DNA of 64,000 nt from Dysgonomonas sp. 520 (GTDB lineage Bacteria > Bacteroidota > Bacteroidia > Bacteroidales > Dysgonomonadaceae), in NCBI RefSeq assembly GCF_010501095.1, contig NZ_QVMP01000013.1:26106-90105 (forward strand), given 5' to 3'. Both the position numbers and the translations under genes were made by a program. The notes under the pieces were generated by a model that had not been told where the DNA came from, made no database searches, and saw nothing but the letters and a program-made list of their open reading frames with translations. Shown one piece after another: positions 1 to 9,674 of the stretch (the stretch's first letter is position 1; each line of letters starts with the position of its first letter).

Positions 1-72
1 GCCGGCGACAGAATTGTTTCGGAAGGTATGGTGACTATGGCTGACGGAAAGAAAATCAGAGTGAAAAAATAG
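1..72 (+). CDS. RND efflux periplasmic adaptor, C-terminal tail (partial)
   Basis: Frame 1 is open from the window edge to a TAG at 70-72 and encodes 23 residues, beginning AGDRIVSEGM and ending in a basic KKIRVKK tail. This resembles the C-terminal end of membrane-fusion (MexA/AcrA-type) adaptors, where a GD.V...G segment belongs to the membrane-proximal domain. It lies 31 bp ahead of an RND pump gene on the same strand, which is the usual adaptor-pump-outer membrane factor order. The call rests mainly on this position because the rest of the gene lies outside the window. Confidence 0.7.
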   Translation, partial: AGDRIVSEGMVTMADGKKIRVKK

Positions 73-103
73 AAAAATTATATTAAATAAAATATAGAAT
101 ACA

Positions 104-3100
104 ATGCTAAAAACATTTATAGAAAGACCTGTACTATCCACCGTTATTTCTATCATCTTCGTGGTGTTAGGTATAATCGGTTTGGCAACCTTGCCGGTAG
201 AACAATACCCCGATATTGCACCGCCAACGGTACAGGTTCAAGCATATTATACGGGAGCCAACGCTGATGTGGTGATGAATAGTGTGGTAATACCTCTCGA
301 AGAACAGATCAATGGTGTGGAAGGTATGACATATATGACCTCGTCTGCCAGTAATGGTCAGGCATCTATAAGGATATACTTTAAACAAGGAGTTAATCCG
401 GATATTGCTGCCGTAAACGTACAAAATCTGGTTGCCCGTGCAACTCCATTGCTTCCGTCGGAAGTGACGCAAGTGGGGGTTACTGTGGCTAAACAGCAAA
501 ACAGTACTTTGTTGGGGTTGACGCTGACAACAGATAACCCAGACTATGATGGGGAATTTCTACAAAACTATGCCAACATCAACATCTTGCCGCAGATTAA
601 GCGTGTGTATGGTGTGGGTGAGGCTGCCGTTTACGGAGCAAGAGACTACTCTATGCGTGTGTGGTTGAAGCCGGATGCTATGGCTTCGTACAAAATATCG
701 CCGCAAGAGGTTGTAGGAGCATTGCAAGATCAGAATATTGAGGCTGCACCGGGTGAATTGGGGCAAAACAGCGATCAATCGTTCCAGTATACGATGAGAT
801 ATACCGGAAAACTGAAATCGGCCGAGCAGTTCGGAAATATTATTGTTCGTTCTCAAGACGGGCAAATACTTCGGGTGAAGGATGTTGCCAAAGTAGAACT
901 AGGTTCTTTGAACTACAGTGTGGTTTCTCAGACCAATATGAACGAGGCGGTGTTTATCGCTATTAGCCAAACGGCGGGGTCTAATGCCCAAGAAGTTATT
1001 AATAACGTAAAAGCTGTTCTGATTGCAGCAGAAAAGGAATTTCCTAAAGGTGTTGAAATTAACTATATGATGGACTCCAGTGAGTTCTTGGATGCATCTA
1101 TTGAAAAAGTTATCCACACACTGTTAGAAGCCTTTGTGCTTGTGTTTATAGTTGTGTTCGTGTTCTTGCAAGACATCCGTTCAACAATTATTCCGGCCAT
1201 TGCAGTGCCTGTTGCTATTGTGGGAACTTTCTTCTTCTTGCAGGTGTTTGGGTTCTCTATAAACCTGTTGACATTGTTTGCGCTGGTACTGGCTATCGGT
1301 ATTGTTGTGGACGACGCCATAGTCGTCGTCGAGGCTGTCCATGCCCAGTTGGACGCAGGAGAGAAAGATCCGAAGGTGGCTACAATGACAGCTATGAAGG
1401 AAATTGCCCCGGCAATTGTTTCCATCACGCTGGTTATGTCGGCCGTATTTATTCCTGTCAGCTTCATTGGAGGAACTTCGGGTATATTCTTTAAACAGTT
1501 TGGTTTGACACTGTCAATCTCGATTCTTATCTCGGCGGTGAACGCCTTGACCTTGAGTCCTGCTCTTTGTGCATTGTTCTTGAAACCTCACGACGAATCG
1601 CATCAAAAGAAGAGTTTCATGCAACGTTTCTATTATTCGTTCAACGTAATGTTTAATAGTGCAACGCAGAAATACAAATCTTCATTGCAATTTTTAGGAA
1701 AAAAAGGACATCGTTGGATTACGGTTGCAATAATAGCTGTGGCCTCGGTTATATTTGTTGGTTTGATGAAGTTTCTTCCAACAGGATTTGTTCCGAATGA
1801 AGATAGTGGAGGTGTAATTGGTTTCGTAACCCTTCCTGCGGGAGCTTCGCTCGAAAGAACGGACTCTATTGTGGGAGAAGTTGTTAAGCTGGCTCAGAGT
1901 ATAGACGGGGTGCAAGCTGTGACTAATATTACAGGGGTAAACTTCATGGCAGGTATGGGTAGTTCGTATGGTACTCTGATTGTGAAGATGAAGCCTTGGA
2001 ACGATCGTGAGTTATCGACCAATGAAGTGGCTGCTCTGTTGAAAGAGAAAACAAGCGGTATTAAAGAAGCGACATTCTTCTTCAACCCAACACCAACGCT
2101 TCAAGGGTTTGGATTGGGAGCCGGAGTAGATATGCAGTTGCAAGACCGTATGGGTGGAGATATCAACAAGTTTTATGGCGTAACTCAGAATTTCTTAGCT
2201 AAAATAGGTAAGAGAGAAGAAGTTATGATGGCAATGACCAACTTCAACCCAAGCTTCCCTCAAAAAGAAATAGAAGCGGATATACCAAAAATTAAGGCTG
2301 CGGGACTTACACTATCGCAGGTGATGAATACCATACAGGTATATGTCGGTAGTTCGTATGTGTCAACCTTCAACTTGTATGGAAAGCAGTTCCGTGTGAT
2401 GGTACAAGCAGCACCGGAGTATAGAAGTAAACTGGAAGATCTGAACGGATTATTTGTTCAAACCGCAAGTGGAGAGATGGCTCCGATTACTGAATTTATC
2501 CGCATTTCGGATATAAGTGCGCCTCCAACATTGAGCCGTTTCAATATGTACTCGTCAATGGACGTGACTATCATTCCTAATATGCTGGAAGGTTATAGTA
2601 CGGGAGACGTTCTCAGGGTTATAGACGAAATGTATCAGGATAAGACAATCTTCCCTGATGGGTATACTTACGAGTTTGGTGGTATGACCCGTGAAGAGGC
2701 AGGTAGTGGAAGTCAAACTATCTTGATTTTCGGAATCTGTATCATCTTCGTCTATCTGTTGTTGTGTGCTTTGTACGAAAGTTATATCATACCATTGGCG
2801 GTATTGTTCTCATTGCCTGTTGGTTTGGCCGGAGTATTCATTTTCTTAATGATATTCGGTGTATCGCAGGGTATTGTAAACAATATTTATGTACAGATTT
2901 CTATGATCATGTTGATTGGTCTTTTGGCAAAGAATGCAATTTTGATTGTAGAATATGCGATACAACGTCGTCAGCAGGGTATGAGTATTGTAGAAGCCGC
3001 TGTAAACGGAGCTGTAGCCCGTCTTCGTCCTATCTTGATGACATCGTTTGCATTTATTGCCGGACTATTACCTCTTATGTTTGCATCGGGTGCGGGAGCC

Positions 3101-3268
3101 ATAGGTAACAGGTCTATTGGTATTAGTGCAGTTGGTGGTATGTTTATCGGAACCATGATTGGGGTATTGGTGATCCCGTCATTGTATATCATATTCCAAT
3201 CTTTGCAAGATAAGATTAGTAAATCAGGTTTAATCAACTCAAATGATGAGTTTATAAATAAGAAATAA
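104..3268 (+). CDS. RND multidrug efflux pump, AcrB/MexB (HAE1) family
   Basis: Proton-driven inner-membrane pump of a tripartite efflux system, 1054 aa, the full length of the AcrB family. The start MLKTFIERPVLSTVISI gives the cytoplasmic amphipathic stretch and TM1. The proton-relay residues are visible: the Asp pair at about 403-404 (in GIVVDDAIVV) in TM4 and Lys at about 943 (in LLAKNAILIVEYA) in TM10. Two large periplasmic loops separate the TM bundles, as expected for the porter and funnel domains. It sits between the adaptor tail and the outer-membrane factor, 6 bp ahead of the latter. Substrate range cannot be read from the sequence. Confidence 0.95.
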   Translation: MLKTFIERPVLSTVISIIFVVLGIIGLATLPVEQYPDIAPPTVQVQAYYTGANADVVMNSVVIPLEEQINGVEGMTYMTSSASNGQASIRIYFKQGVNPDIAAVNVQNLVARATPLLPSEVTQVGVTVAKQQNSTLLGLTLTTDNPDYDGEFLQNYANINILPQIKRVYGVGEAAVYGARDYSMRVWLKPDAMASYKISPQEVVGALQDQNIEAAPGELGQNSDQSFQYTMRYTGKLKSAEQFGNIIVRSQDGQILRVKDVAKVELGSLNYSVVSQTNMNEAVFIAISQTAGSNAQEVINNVKAVLIAAEKEFPKGVEINYMMDSSEFLDASIEKVIHTLLEAFVLVFIVVFVFLQDIRSTIIPAIAVPVAIVGTFFFLQVFGFSINLLTLFALVLAIGIVVDDAIVVVEAVHAQLDAGEKDPKVATMTAMKEIAPAIVSITLVMSAVFIPVSFIGGTSGIFFKQFGLTLSISILISAVNALTLSPALCALFLKPHDESHQKKSFMQRFYYSFNVMFNSATQKYKSSLQFLGKKGHRWITVAIIAVASVIFVGLMKFLPTGFVPNEDSGGVIGFVTLPAGASLERTDSIVGEVVKLAQSIDGVQAVTNITGVNFMAGMGSSYGTLIVKMKPWNDRELSTNEVAALLKEKTSGIKEATFFFNPTPTLQGFGLGAGVDMQLQDRMGGDINKFYGVTQNFLAKIGKREEVMMAMTNFNPSFPQKEIEADIPKIKAAGLTLSQVMNTIQVYVGSSYVSTFNLYGKQFRVMVQAAPEYRSKLEDLNGLFVQTASGEMAPITEFIRISDISAPPTLSRFNMYSSMDVTIIPNMLEGYSTGDVLRVIDEMYQDKTIFPDGYTYEFGGMTREEAGSGSQTILIFGICIIFVYLLLCALYESYIIPLAVLFSLPVGLAGVFIFLMIFGVSQGIVNNIYVQISMIMLIGLLAKNAILIVEYAIQRRQQGMSIVEAAVNGAVARLRPILMTSFAFIAGLLPLMFASGAGAIGNRSIGISAVGGMFIGTMIGVLVIPSLYIIFQSLQDKISKSGLINSNDEFINKK

Positions 3269-3274
3269 GAACTT

Positions 3275-4669
3275 ATGAGTAGTAAAAATATAAAAGGATA
3301 TGTTCTATTGGGAGTTATACTCTCAATAGGGCTTCAATCCTGTAATATCACAAAATCATACAAGGCTCCGGAAGTTGATACTGAGAATATGTATCGCGAT
3401 ATGAATCCGACAGATACAACTACGATTGCCAGCATTCCTTGGAGAGAATATTTCAAGGACCCTTTGTTGCAAGCATTGATAGACGAATGTTTGGAGAATA
3501 ACTTTGACCTGAAAATTGCAGGCTCTCGTCTCGAACAAGCTGGAGCAAATTTGAGTATAGCAAAAGCTGCTTTTTTCCCTACCGTAGCTTTAGGTGCGCA
3601 AGTAGAGCATAATAGAAATAGTAGAAGTGGAGATGTGCTCAAGGATTATAGCAATGCTTATAGCTTAGGGTTGGTTACTACATGGGAACTGGATTTGTGG
3701 GGCAAAATGAGCCGGCAAAAGAAAGCTGCATTTGCGCAGTTCTTGTCGAGTCAGGAATACCGGAATCTGGTGCAAACCAATCTGATTTCGGGTGTTGCCA
3801 CATCTTATTACACATTGCTTTCGTTGGACGAACAATTGAGAGTATCGAAAGAAGCCATAGTTTTGTTGAGGGAAATGGTTACTACCATGGACGAATTGAT
3901 GAAAGCCGGAATGCAAAACGGAGCTGCAGTTGAGCAAACAAAAGCAACTTTATACAACACTGAGGTAAGTATCCCCGATTTGGAAAATAGTATTAAACAA
4001 TTGGAAAATTCTATCAGTACAATGCTAGGAAGGAAACCCGGACCAATAACAAGAGGTTCGTTGGCAGATCAGGTTGTACCTCAAGAGTTGAAAGTTGGAC
4101 TGCCTGTTCAAATGCTAGCCCGTCGCCCTGATGTAAAAAGTGCCGAACTGGGTATGCGTTCTGCTTTCGAGTTGGCAGTAGCAGCACAAGCAAGTTTATA
4201 TCCATCTATTAAGCTTACTAGTGGTATGATCGGTTATGGATCAAATACTTTATCTAAGTTTTTCCAACCTGAAAATATCTTAGCTAGTTTGATCGGAGGT
4301 TTAACACAACCTTTATTTGCAGGAAATCAATTGAAAGCAAATTTGAAGATACAGAAAGCTGAACAGCAAATAGCATTACTGACATTCGAAAAAACTGTCC
4401 TTACAGCAGGTCAGGAGGTATCGGACATTATGTATACTTACGAAACATCGATGCGAAAAAACGAGTTCCGTGACAAGCAGGTCGAATCTCTTGAAAAATC
4501 GGTAGAATATACCCAATTGTTGTTGAAAGCCGGAGAGGCCAACTATATAGAAGTTATCACAGCCGAGCAATCTTTGTTGCAAGCTCAGCTAGGACGAGTT
4601 TCTGATAAGTTGCAACAGTTGCAGTCTACTGTCGATTTATATAAAGCACTTGGAGGTGGTGTAGAATAA
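3275..4669 (+). CDS. Outer-membrane efflux lipoprotein, OprM/NodT (TolC) family
   Basis: Outer-membrane channel of the RND system, 464 aa. The N-terminus has a lipoprotein signal (VILSIGLQSCNITKSYKAP) with the acylated Cys near residue 23. Two TolC-like halves follow, rich in long helices, with the family phrase PVQMLARRPDVKSAE in the middle and repeats such as EANYIEVITAEQSLLQAQL near the end. It begins 6 bp after the pump gene and is followed by a strong terminator, so it is the last gene of the efflux operon. Confidence 0.95.
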   Translation: MSSKNIKGYVLLGVILSIGLQSCNITKSYKAPEVDTENMYRDMNPTDTTTIASIPWREYFKDPLLQALIDECLENNFDLKIAGSRLEQAGANLSIAKAAFFPTVALGAQVEHNRNSRSGDVLKDYSNAYSLGLVTTWELDLWGKMSRQKKAAFAQFLSSQEYRNLVQTNLISGVATSYYTLLSLDEQLRVSKEAIVLLREMVTTMDELMKAGMQNGAAVEQTKATLYNTEVSIPDLENSIKQLENSISTMLGRKPGPITRGSLADQVVPQELKVGLPVQMLARRPDVKSAELGMRSAFELAVAAQASLYPSIKLTSGMIGYGSNTLSKFFQPENILASLIGGLTQPLFAGNQLKANLKIQKAEQQIALLTFEKTVLTAGQEVSDIMYTYETSMRKNEFRDKQVESLEKSVEYTQLLLKAGEANYIEVITAEQSLLQAQLGRVSDKLQQLQSTVDLYKALGGGVE

Positions 4670-4694
4670 CCTCTTTACTTATTTACTGAAAGAT

Positions 4695-4735
4695 ATCCCG
4701 ACTGATTTTATGAATCGGTCGGGATTCTTTTTTTT
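4695..4735 (+). terminator. Rho-independent terminator of the RND operon
   Basis: Hairpin with arms ATCCCGAC..GATT and AATC.GTCGGGAT around a TTATG loop, followed directly by a run of T residues (ttcttttttttg). It lies 25 bp after the outer-membrane factor stop codon. Confidence 0.9.
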
Positions 4736-4800
4736 GTATTGTGCTGGTTATTAATATAAATATATTGTGTAAATTTGAGATTAAAACTTTAGAAATTATT

Positions 4801-5577
4801 ATGTTAGATAGAAACATTGCCATAAATCTTCAAAGGGAGGTGTATGGCAACATCAAAGATAAATCGTACTCTTACGCAGTGCTTCCCTGGGGTGCTACCG
4901 AACCTCACAACTATCATTTGCCTTATCTTACGGATTGTTATCTTGCACATGCTATTGCGGTCGATTCGGTCGGAAAAGCATACGATAGATACAATGTTCT
5001 GGGAATGGTTTTGCCTCCCATCCCTTTAGGATCGCAAAATCCGGGACAGCGTGAACTTCCATTTTGTTTGCATACTCGTTACGAAACACAAAAACATATA
5101 CTTTCCGATATTGTGGAGTCGTTGAATTATCAGGGTATAAAGACTCTTATAATTGTGAATGGGCATGGAGGGAATAGCTTTAAGCCGATGATAAGGGATT
5201 TGAATGTCAATTACCCTGAAATGCTGATAGCCGTTTCCGATTGGTTTACGATAGAGCCGCAGAATAAATATCTGAAATTCAGAGACGATCATGCGGGAGA
5301 ATTGGAAACATCCGTCATGTTGCATTATTATCCCGAACTGGTGAAAATGGAATTGGCAGGCAATGGTGAAGGGAAACCGTTTGCCGTAGAATCGTTGAAT
5401 GAGGGCGTAGCCTGGATTCCTCGCAATTGGTCAAAAGTTTCGGTCGATACGGGAATAGGTAACCCTCATAAGTCGACTGCCGAAAAAGGAAAGATGATTG
5501 CAGAAGCTGTTACGGATAAACTAGCCAAGCTATTTAACGAATTAGTGACTAAAGATATATATGATGCCAAGAGGTAG
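4801..5577 (+). CDS. Creatininase-family amidohydrolase
   Basis: Member of the creatininase family (metal-dependent amide hydrolases acting on creatinine, formamide-type or nucleoside-derived substrates). Metal-ligand motifs are present: WGATEPHNYHLPYLTD near the N-terminus, NGHGGNSF in the middle and DDHAGELETS later. I place the start at ATG 4801 (MLDRNIAINL, 258 aa). The track opens at a GTG 60 nt earlier, and that stretch lacks family similarity and lies just after the previous terminator. It appears to be transcribed alone. The substrate cannot be assigned; Bacteroidetes members are usually annotated only to family level. Confidence 0.85.
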   Translation: MLDRNIAINLQREVYGNIKDKSYSYAVLPWGATEPHNYHLPYLTDCYLAHAIAVDSVGKAYDRYNVLGMVLPPIPLGSQNPGQRELPFCLHTRYETQKHILSDIVESLNYQGIKTLIIVNGHGGNSFKPMIRDLNVNYPEMLIAVSDWFTIEPQNKYLKFRDDHAGELETSVMLHYYPELVKMELAGNGEGKPFAVESLNEGVAWIPRNWSKVSVDTGIGNPHKSTAEKGKMIAEAVTDKLAKLFNELVTKDIYDAKR

Positions 5578-5613
5578 TTGATATCGTTGGTTTATTTTAT
5601 TTGAGAATGTAGG

Positions 5614-5790
5614 GGGGCTGTGTCAAAAGTAAATTTCAATGTCTTTTTGTCATCCTGAACAAAGTGAAGGATCTGTTTTTAGAAAGTACAGATTCTTCGT
5701 TGCACTCAGAAACAACGTTCGAGGAGCGAAGGTGACTTAATGACAAAAATCAGTAACACTTTGATAGTGCAATCTTACTTTTGGAACATC
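5614..5790. repeat. MITE-like or REP-like repeat with inverted ends
   Basis: Left end TGTGTCAAAAGTAA and right end TTACTTTTGGAACA are imperfect inverted repeats. Between them is GTCATCCTGAACAAAGTGAAGGATCT and, about 90 bp on, GAGGAGCGAAGGTGACTTAATGACAAAA, which forms an inner inverted pair (GTCAT...ATGAC). The inner core resembles the core of the 139-bp elements elsewhere in this window, but the ends are different. There is no transposase, so it would be non-autonomous. Confidence 0.55.
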
Positions 5791-5794
5791 ATCG

Positions 5795-5833
5795 AAAGTA
5801 GGGGTGTGAAATTTTGCGTCCCTACTTTTATTT
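5795..5833 (+). terminator. Probable terminator
   Basis: Hairpin AAAGTAGGG...CCCTACTTT with a 15-17 nt loop followed by TTATTTT. It is about 220 bp after the creatininase gene, beyond the repeat element, and could end that transcript. Confidence 0.5.
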
Positions 5834-6176
5834 TACAGACCTGAGAGAATCGCCTCTGCAATCAAAAAAAGCAATTTACAGATTGTGAGGAAATATTTTA
5901 TTTAACTATTCCTAAAAAAAGTTTCATCTTAAAAAATTAATTATTAAATAATTAGCTACCTCATATTATTTTATTATCTTTAGAAAAATCGAAAATCTTG
6001 AAACTGATAAATATGTTTTAAAACATATTATAGAGGCTGACTATTACTGATAAACTATCTATATTTGTGCTGAATTGCTATCTCTACATTTCAATTTGTG
6101 TATGTTTTGATATTTAAAGATAGCATATCTAGATAAGATCAACTAAATCAATAAAATACCAAAACTGTCTTCAGAT

Positions 6177-6725
6177 ATGGAAAAACAAGGCTACATATCC
6201 GAAATTAAAGAGCATACAGGGATAAATGTCAATCGTTGCTATCAGTGTGGAAAATGTTCCGCAGGTTGTGCCGTGACTGACGAGATGGATTATCCGCCTA
6301 GTATGGTAATGCGTATGCTGCAAACTAACGACGACGAAAACTACAAAAGTGTATTACAGTCGGAGTCTATATGGTTGTGTATTACTTGTCAGAATTGTGT
6401 GACTCGCTGTCCCATGCAAATTGATATTCCTCGATTGATGGATTATATGCGTGAACAGTCTTTACAGAAGAAAATGGTGAGTAAGAAAGCAAAAAATATA
6501 GTCTCTTTTCATAAATCATTTCTCGATCCTATCCGTTTCACGGGGCGTTCGTATGAGATCGGTCTTGTGGCAGGATATAAGATGCGTACGTTTAATTTAC
6601 TGCAAGATTTGAATGTTGCGCCAAGTATGTTTATGAAAGGCAAACTACCTATTCTACCCGAAAGGATAGAGGGGCGGAAACAAATAAAAGAGATCTTCGA
6701 TAAAACTAAAAAAGAAGATAAATAA
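6177..6725 (+). CDS. hdrC: Heterodisulfide reductase-like subunit C (HdrC), 2x[4Fe-4S]
   Basis: Small electron-carrying subunit, 182 aa, of an HdrABC-type complex. Two classical cluster motifs are visible: CYQCGKCSAGC near residue 20 and CITCQNCVTRCP near residue 70, each CxxCxxCxxxC. HdrC passes electrons between HdrA and the disulfide-reducing HdrB. It is the first gene of a seven-gene operon (hdrC-hdrB-hdrA-flxD-flxC-flxB-flxA), 78 bp ahead of hdrB. Alone it could be called a generic 4Fe-4S protein; the neighbours make HdrC the best call. Confidence 0.9.
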   Translation: MEKQGYISEIKEHTGINVNRCYQCGKCSAGCAVTDEMDYPPSMVMRMLQTNDDENYKSVLQSESIWLCITCQNCVTRCPMQIDIPRLMDYMREQSLQKKMVSKKAKNIVSFHKSFLDPIRFTGRSYEIGLVAGYKMRTFNLLQDLNVAPSMFMKGKLPILPERIEGRKQIKEIFDKTKKEDK

Positions 6726-6803
6726 AGGCCTCAGACCTACAACTACTTACAACTAAAAAAACGAGGTCGGTTGTTAGAACCGATTGATTAACAATATAGA
6801 ACA

Positions 6804-7649
6804 ATGAAAATAGGATTCTACCCGGGGTGTTCCCTGAAAGGAACTTCTTCCGAATATGCCCAATCTACATTGGCTTTAGCAAAGGCTTTCGATATTGATT
6901 TGGTAGAAATTACCGATTGGAATTGCTGTGGTGCAACTGCCGCTCACAATCTTAATCATGAATTGGCAACAGCCCTGCCTGCCAGAGTATTGGCACTGGC
7001 AGAGAAAGATGGTCTGAAGGAGATTGTTGTGCCATGCGCAGCCTGCTACAATCGTTTGAGTGTTACTCAGCATGAATTGAACGAGAATCAGGATCTGAAA
7101 AATAGAGTAGAGGAAATTCTTGAAATGCCTCTTAGCGGAAATCTTGAGATTCTGAATGTCATGCAGTTTATCGACAGGTATATTGCTGGTAAGATAGAGG
7201 GAAAAGTTGTTAAACCATTCAATCACAAAGTGGTATGCTATTATGGTTGTTTGCTTGTCCGTCCTCATGATGTATTGAAATTTGACCGTTTGGAAGACCC
7301 TCAGTCGATGGATATTCTGATGAAAAAAATTGGGGCAGATTCGATGGATTGGGGTTATAAGACAGAGTGTTGCGGAGCAGGATTTTCTGTTTCACGGACT
7401 GATATCGTGGGCAAACTTTCGGGTAAAATAGTAAAAGATGCTTACGACAGAGGTGCGCAAGCTATTATTGTAGCTTGCCCGATGTGCCAGTCGAATCTGG
7501 ATATGCGTCGTCCTCATATTAATAGTTATTTGAAAACCAAGATAGACATACCTGCAATGTATATAACGCAGGCAATAGGTTTGGCGGTTGGTGTGAGTAG
7601 AGAAGATTTAGGCTTGAAAAAACTGTTTGTAGCACCAACGTTCGCTTAA
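6804..7649 (+). CDS. hdrB: Heterodisulfide reductase-like subunit B (HdrB), CCG-domain protein
   Basis: Catalytic-type subunit with two complete CCG cysteine motifs, 281 aa. The first is C9-X31-CC-X35-CxxC (CCGATAAHN then PCAACYNRL), the spacing of the non-cubane [4Fe-4S] site of methanogen HdrB. The second is CYYGC...ECCGAGFS...ACPMCQSNL. Because both sites are intact, a true disulfide-type reductase is likely, rather than a degenerate CCG protein. The partner disulfide is unknown: heterodisulfide in methanogens, DsrC proposed in sulfate reducers, and no dsrC lies in this window. It is followed 21 bp on by hdrA. Confidence 0.92.
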   Translation: MKIGFYPGCSLKGTSSEYAQSTLALAKAFDIDLVEITDWNCCGATAAHNLNHELATALPARVLALAEKDGLKEIVVPCAACYNRLSVTQHELNENQDLKNRVEEILEMPLSGNLEILNVMQFIDRYIAGKIEGKVVKPFNHKVVCYYGCLLVRPHDVLKFDRLEDPQSMDILMKKIGADSMDWGYKTECCGAGFSVSRTDIVGKLSGKIVKDAYDRGAQAIIVACPMCQSNLDMRRPHINSYLKTKIDIPAMYITQAIGLAVGVSREDLGLKKLFVAPTFA

Positions 7650-7670
7650 TATTTTAAACAGAGAAAGAAT

Positions 7671-9674
7671 ATGTCAAAAATAGGAGTATTTGTTTGCCAT
7701 TGTGGTGAGAACATCAGTGCGACTGTCGATTGTAAGAAAGTTGCGGAAGAGGCTGCCAAGTTAACAGGCGTTGAAGTGAGTCTCGACTATAAGTATATGT
7801 GTTCCGATCCGGGTCAGACGATTATAAAAGAGGCAATAAAAGAAAAGGGTTTGACAGGGGTTGTGGTAGCTGCCTGCTCGCCACGTATGCACGAGCCAAC
7901 ATTCAGAAAAGCTTGTGCCGAAGCGGGATTGAATCCTTTTATGTGCGAAATGACAAACCTGCGCGAGCATTGTTCGTGGGTGCACGAAAAAAATGACCAA
8001 ACCACCGAAAAAGCTATTGATCTTGTTCGCATGTTGGTTGAAAAGACCAAACTGAACAAGCCTTTGAACGAGATAAAAGTTCCCGTTTCGAAGAAAGCAT
8101 TGGTTATTGGAGGTGGTATTGCCGGAATTCAGGCAAGTTTGGATATTGCGAATGCCGGTCATCAGGTTATTCTGGTTGAGAAAGAGGCTTCGATAGGAGG
8201 GCACATGTCTCAACTATCCGAAACATTCCCAACACTCGACTGCTCTCAATGTATCTTAACGCCTCGAATGGTGGAAGTGGCTCAGCATCCGAACATTACA
8301 CTTTATAACTATGCCGAATTGGAAAGCCTTGATGGTTTCATCGGAAACTTTAAGGCAACAATCCGCCTGAAAGCGAAAAGCGTTGACCCTAAAGCATGTA
8401 CGGGTTGCGGTGCTTGTTACAACAAATGCCCGAAGAAGAAGATCCCCAGTGAATTTAACGAAGGATTGGGTATGCGTACGGCTATCTATACGCCTTTCCC
8501 TCAGGCTGTTCCGAATAAGCCTGTGATTGATAAAGAGAATTGTAACTATTATAAGAACGGCAAATGTAAGATTTGCGAAAAAGTATGTCCTACGGGAGCA
8601 ATTGAATTTGACAAACCGGACGAATTTGTAACGGAAAATGTCGGAGCAATTGTTTTAGCAACAGGCTTTAATGTGCTGAAACCTGATTTCTTCCCGGAAT
8701 ATGGATATGGTCAGTTTAAGGATGTGATCACAGGTCTTCAGTTCGAAAGGCTTGCATCTGCATCAGGACCAACCTTAGGCGAAATTCGCCGTCCATCAGA
8801 TGGTAAAGTGCCTCAGAAAGTGGTGTTTATAGCTTGTGCAGGTTCTCGTGACCCGGCTAAAGGTATTCCATATTGTTCTAAAATATGTTGTATGTATACT
8901 GCCAAACATGCTATGCTTTATCAACATAAAGTGCATGGTGGAGAATCCACAGTTTTCTATATGGATATTCGTGCAGGAGGAAAGAACTATGAAGAGTTTG
9001 TTCGTCGTGCGATAGAAGAAGACGGAGCAAACTATGTTCGTGGACGTGTTGCACGTATCTATGAGAAAGACGGAAAACTGATAGTAAAAGGAGTGGATAC
9101 GTTGTTGGGCGCAAAACCTGTTGAAATAGAAGCAGATATGGTTGTTCTTGCTAGTGCGGGTGTTGCAAATTGCGGGGCAGAAGAATTAGCTCAAAAAATG
9201 CACGTATCGTACGACCCATATAAATTCTTTGCGGAGGCTCATCCCAAATTGAAGCCGGTAGAGACAAATACGGCAGGTATCTATTTGTGTGGTGCATGTC
9301 AGGCTCCGAAAGATATTCCCGATACGGTGGCAACGGCTTCCGGTGCTGCGGCTAAAGTGATTGGGTTGTTCTCGAAAGACGAACTGACTCGCGAGCCTTT
9401 GGTGGCTGTGGTAAACAGGATAGCCTCGCACGATGTATCTACTTGTGTAGGATGTTTTATGTGCCAGACGGCATGTCCTTATCAGGCAATTGAGCGGGAA
9501 GAGGTGAAGAACAGAGCCGGAGAAGTGATAAAGACAGTTGCCAGAGTGAATCCGGGACTGTGTCAGGGTTGTGGAACTTGTGTTTCCTTCTGTCGATCTA
9601 AGTCGATTGACATTCAAGGTTTCTCTAACGAGCAAATGTATGCCGAAGTATTGGCTGTTTTGAACACCCCTTAA
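7671..9674 (+). CDS. hdrA: Heterodisulfide reductase-like subunit A (HdrA), FAD protein with multiple [4Fe-4S]
   Basis: 667 aa, the length of single-copy methanogen-type HdrA. Domains in order: an N-terminal HdrA domain (GVFVCHCGENIS; CSPRMHEPTF), an FAD-binding Rossmann fold with GGGIAGIQASLDIANAG near residue 145, the HdrA signature GGHMSQLSETFPTLDCSQC, two central ferredoxin motifs (CTGCGACYNKCP and CKICEKVCP), a second half of the flavin fold, and C-terminal motifs CVGCFMCQTACP and CQGCGTCVSFCR. In characterised relatives HdrA carries the bifurcating flavin that splits electrons between ferredoxin and HdrB. The ferredoxin-like segments for handing electrons to ferredoxin are all present. 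Confidence 0.95.
   Translation: MSKIGVFVCHCGENISATVDCKKVAEEAAKLTGVEVSLDYKYMCSDPGQTIIKEAIKEKGLTGVVVAACSPRMHEPTFRKACAEAGLNPFMCEMTNLREHCSWVHEKNDQTTEKAIDLVRMLVEKTKLNKPLNEIKVPVSKKALVIGGGIAGIQASLDIANAGHQVILVEKEASIGGHMSQLSETFPTLDCSQCILTPRMVEVAQHPNITLYNYAELESLDGFIGNFKATIRLKAKSVDPKACTGCGACYNKCPKKKIPSEFNEGLGMRTAIYTPFPQAVPNKPVIDKENCNYYKNGKCKICEKVCPTGAIEFDKPDEFVTENVGAIVLATGFNVLKPDFFPEYGYGQFKDVITGLQFERLASASGPTLGEIRRPSDGKVPQKVVFIACAGSRDPAKGIPYCSKICCMYTAKHAMLYQHKVHGGESTVFYMDIRAGGKNYEEFVRRAIEEDGANYVRGRVARIYEKDGKLIVKGVDTLLGAKPVEIEADMVVLASAGVANCGAEELAQKMHVSYDPYKFFAEAHPKLKPVETNTAGIYLCGACQAPKDIPDTVATASGAAAKVIGLFSKDELTREPLVAVVNRIASHDVSTCVGCFMCQTACPYQAIEREEVKNRAGEVIKTVARVNPGLCQGCGTCVSFCRSKSIDIQGFSNEQMYAEVLAVLNTP

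Larger units (their letters stand above)
5578..6176. other. 600-bp intergenic region ahead of the hdr-flx operon
   Basis: No credible coding sequence. It holds a repeat element with inverted ends (about 5614-5790), a hairpin-plus-T-tract terminator (5795-5833) and then about 330 bp of very AT-rich DNA leading to hdrC. A possible promoter for hdrC is TTTG (about 6064) with TACATTTC (about 6086), an imperfect match to the Bacteroidetes TTTG/TAnnTTTG pattern. The long AT-rich leader would accommodate a regulator site, but I could not identify an operator. Confidence 0.6.
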
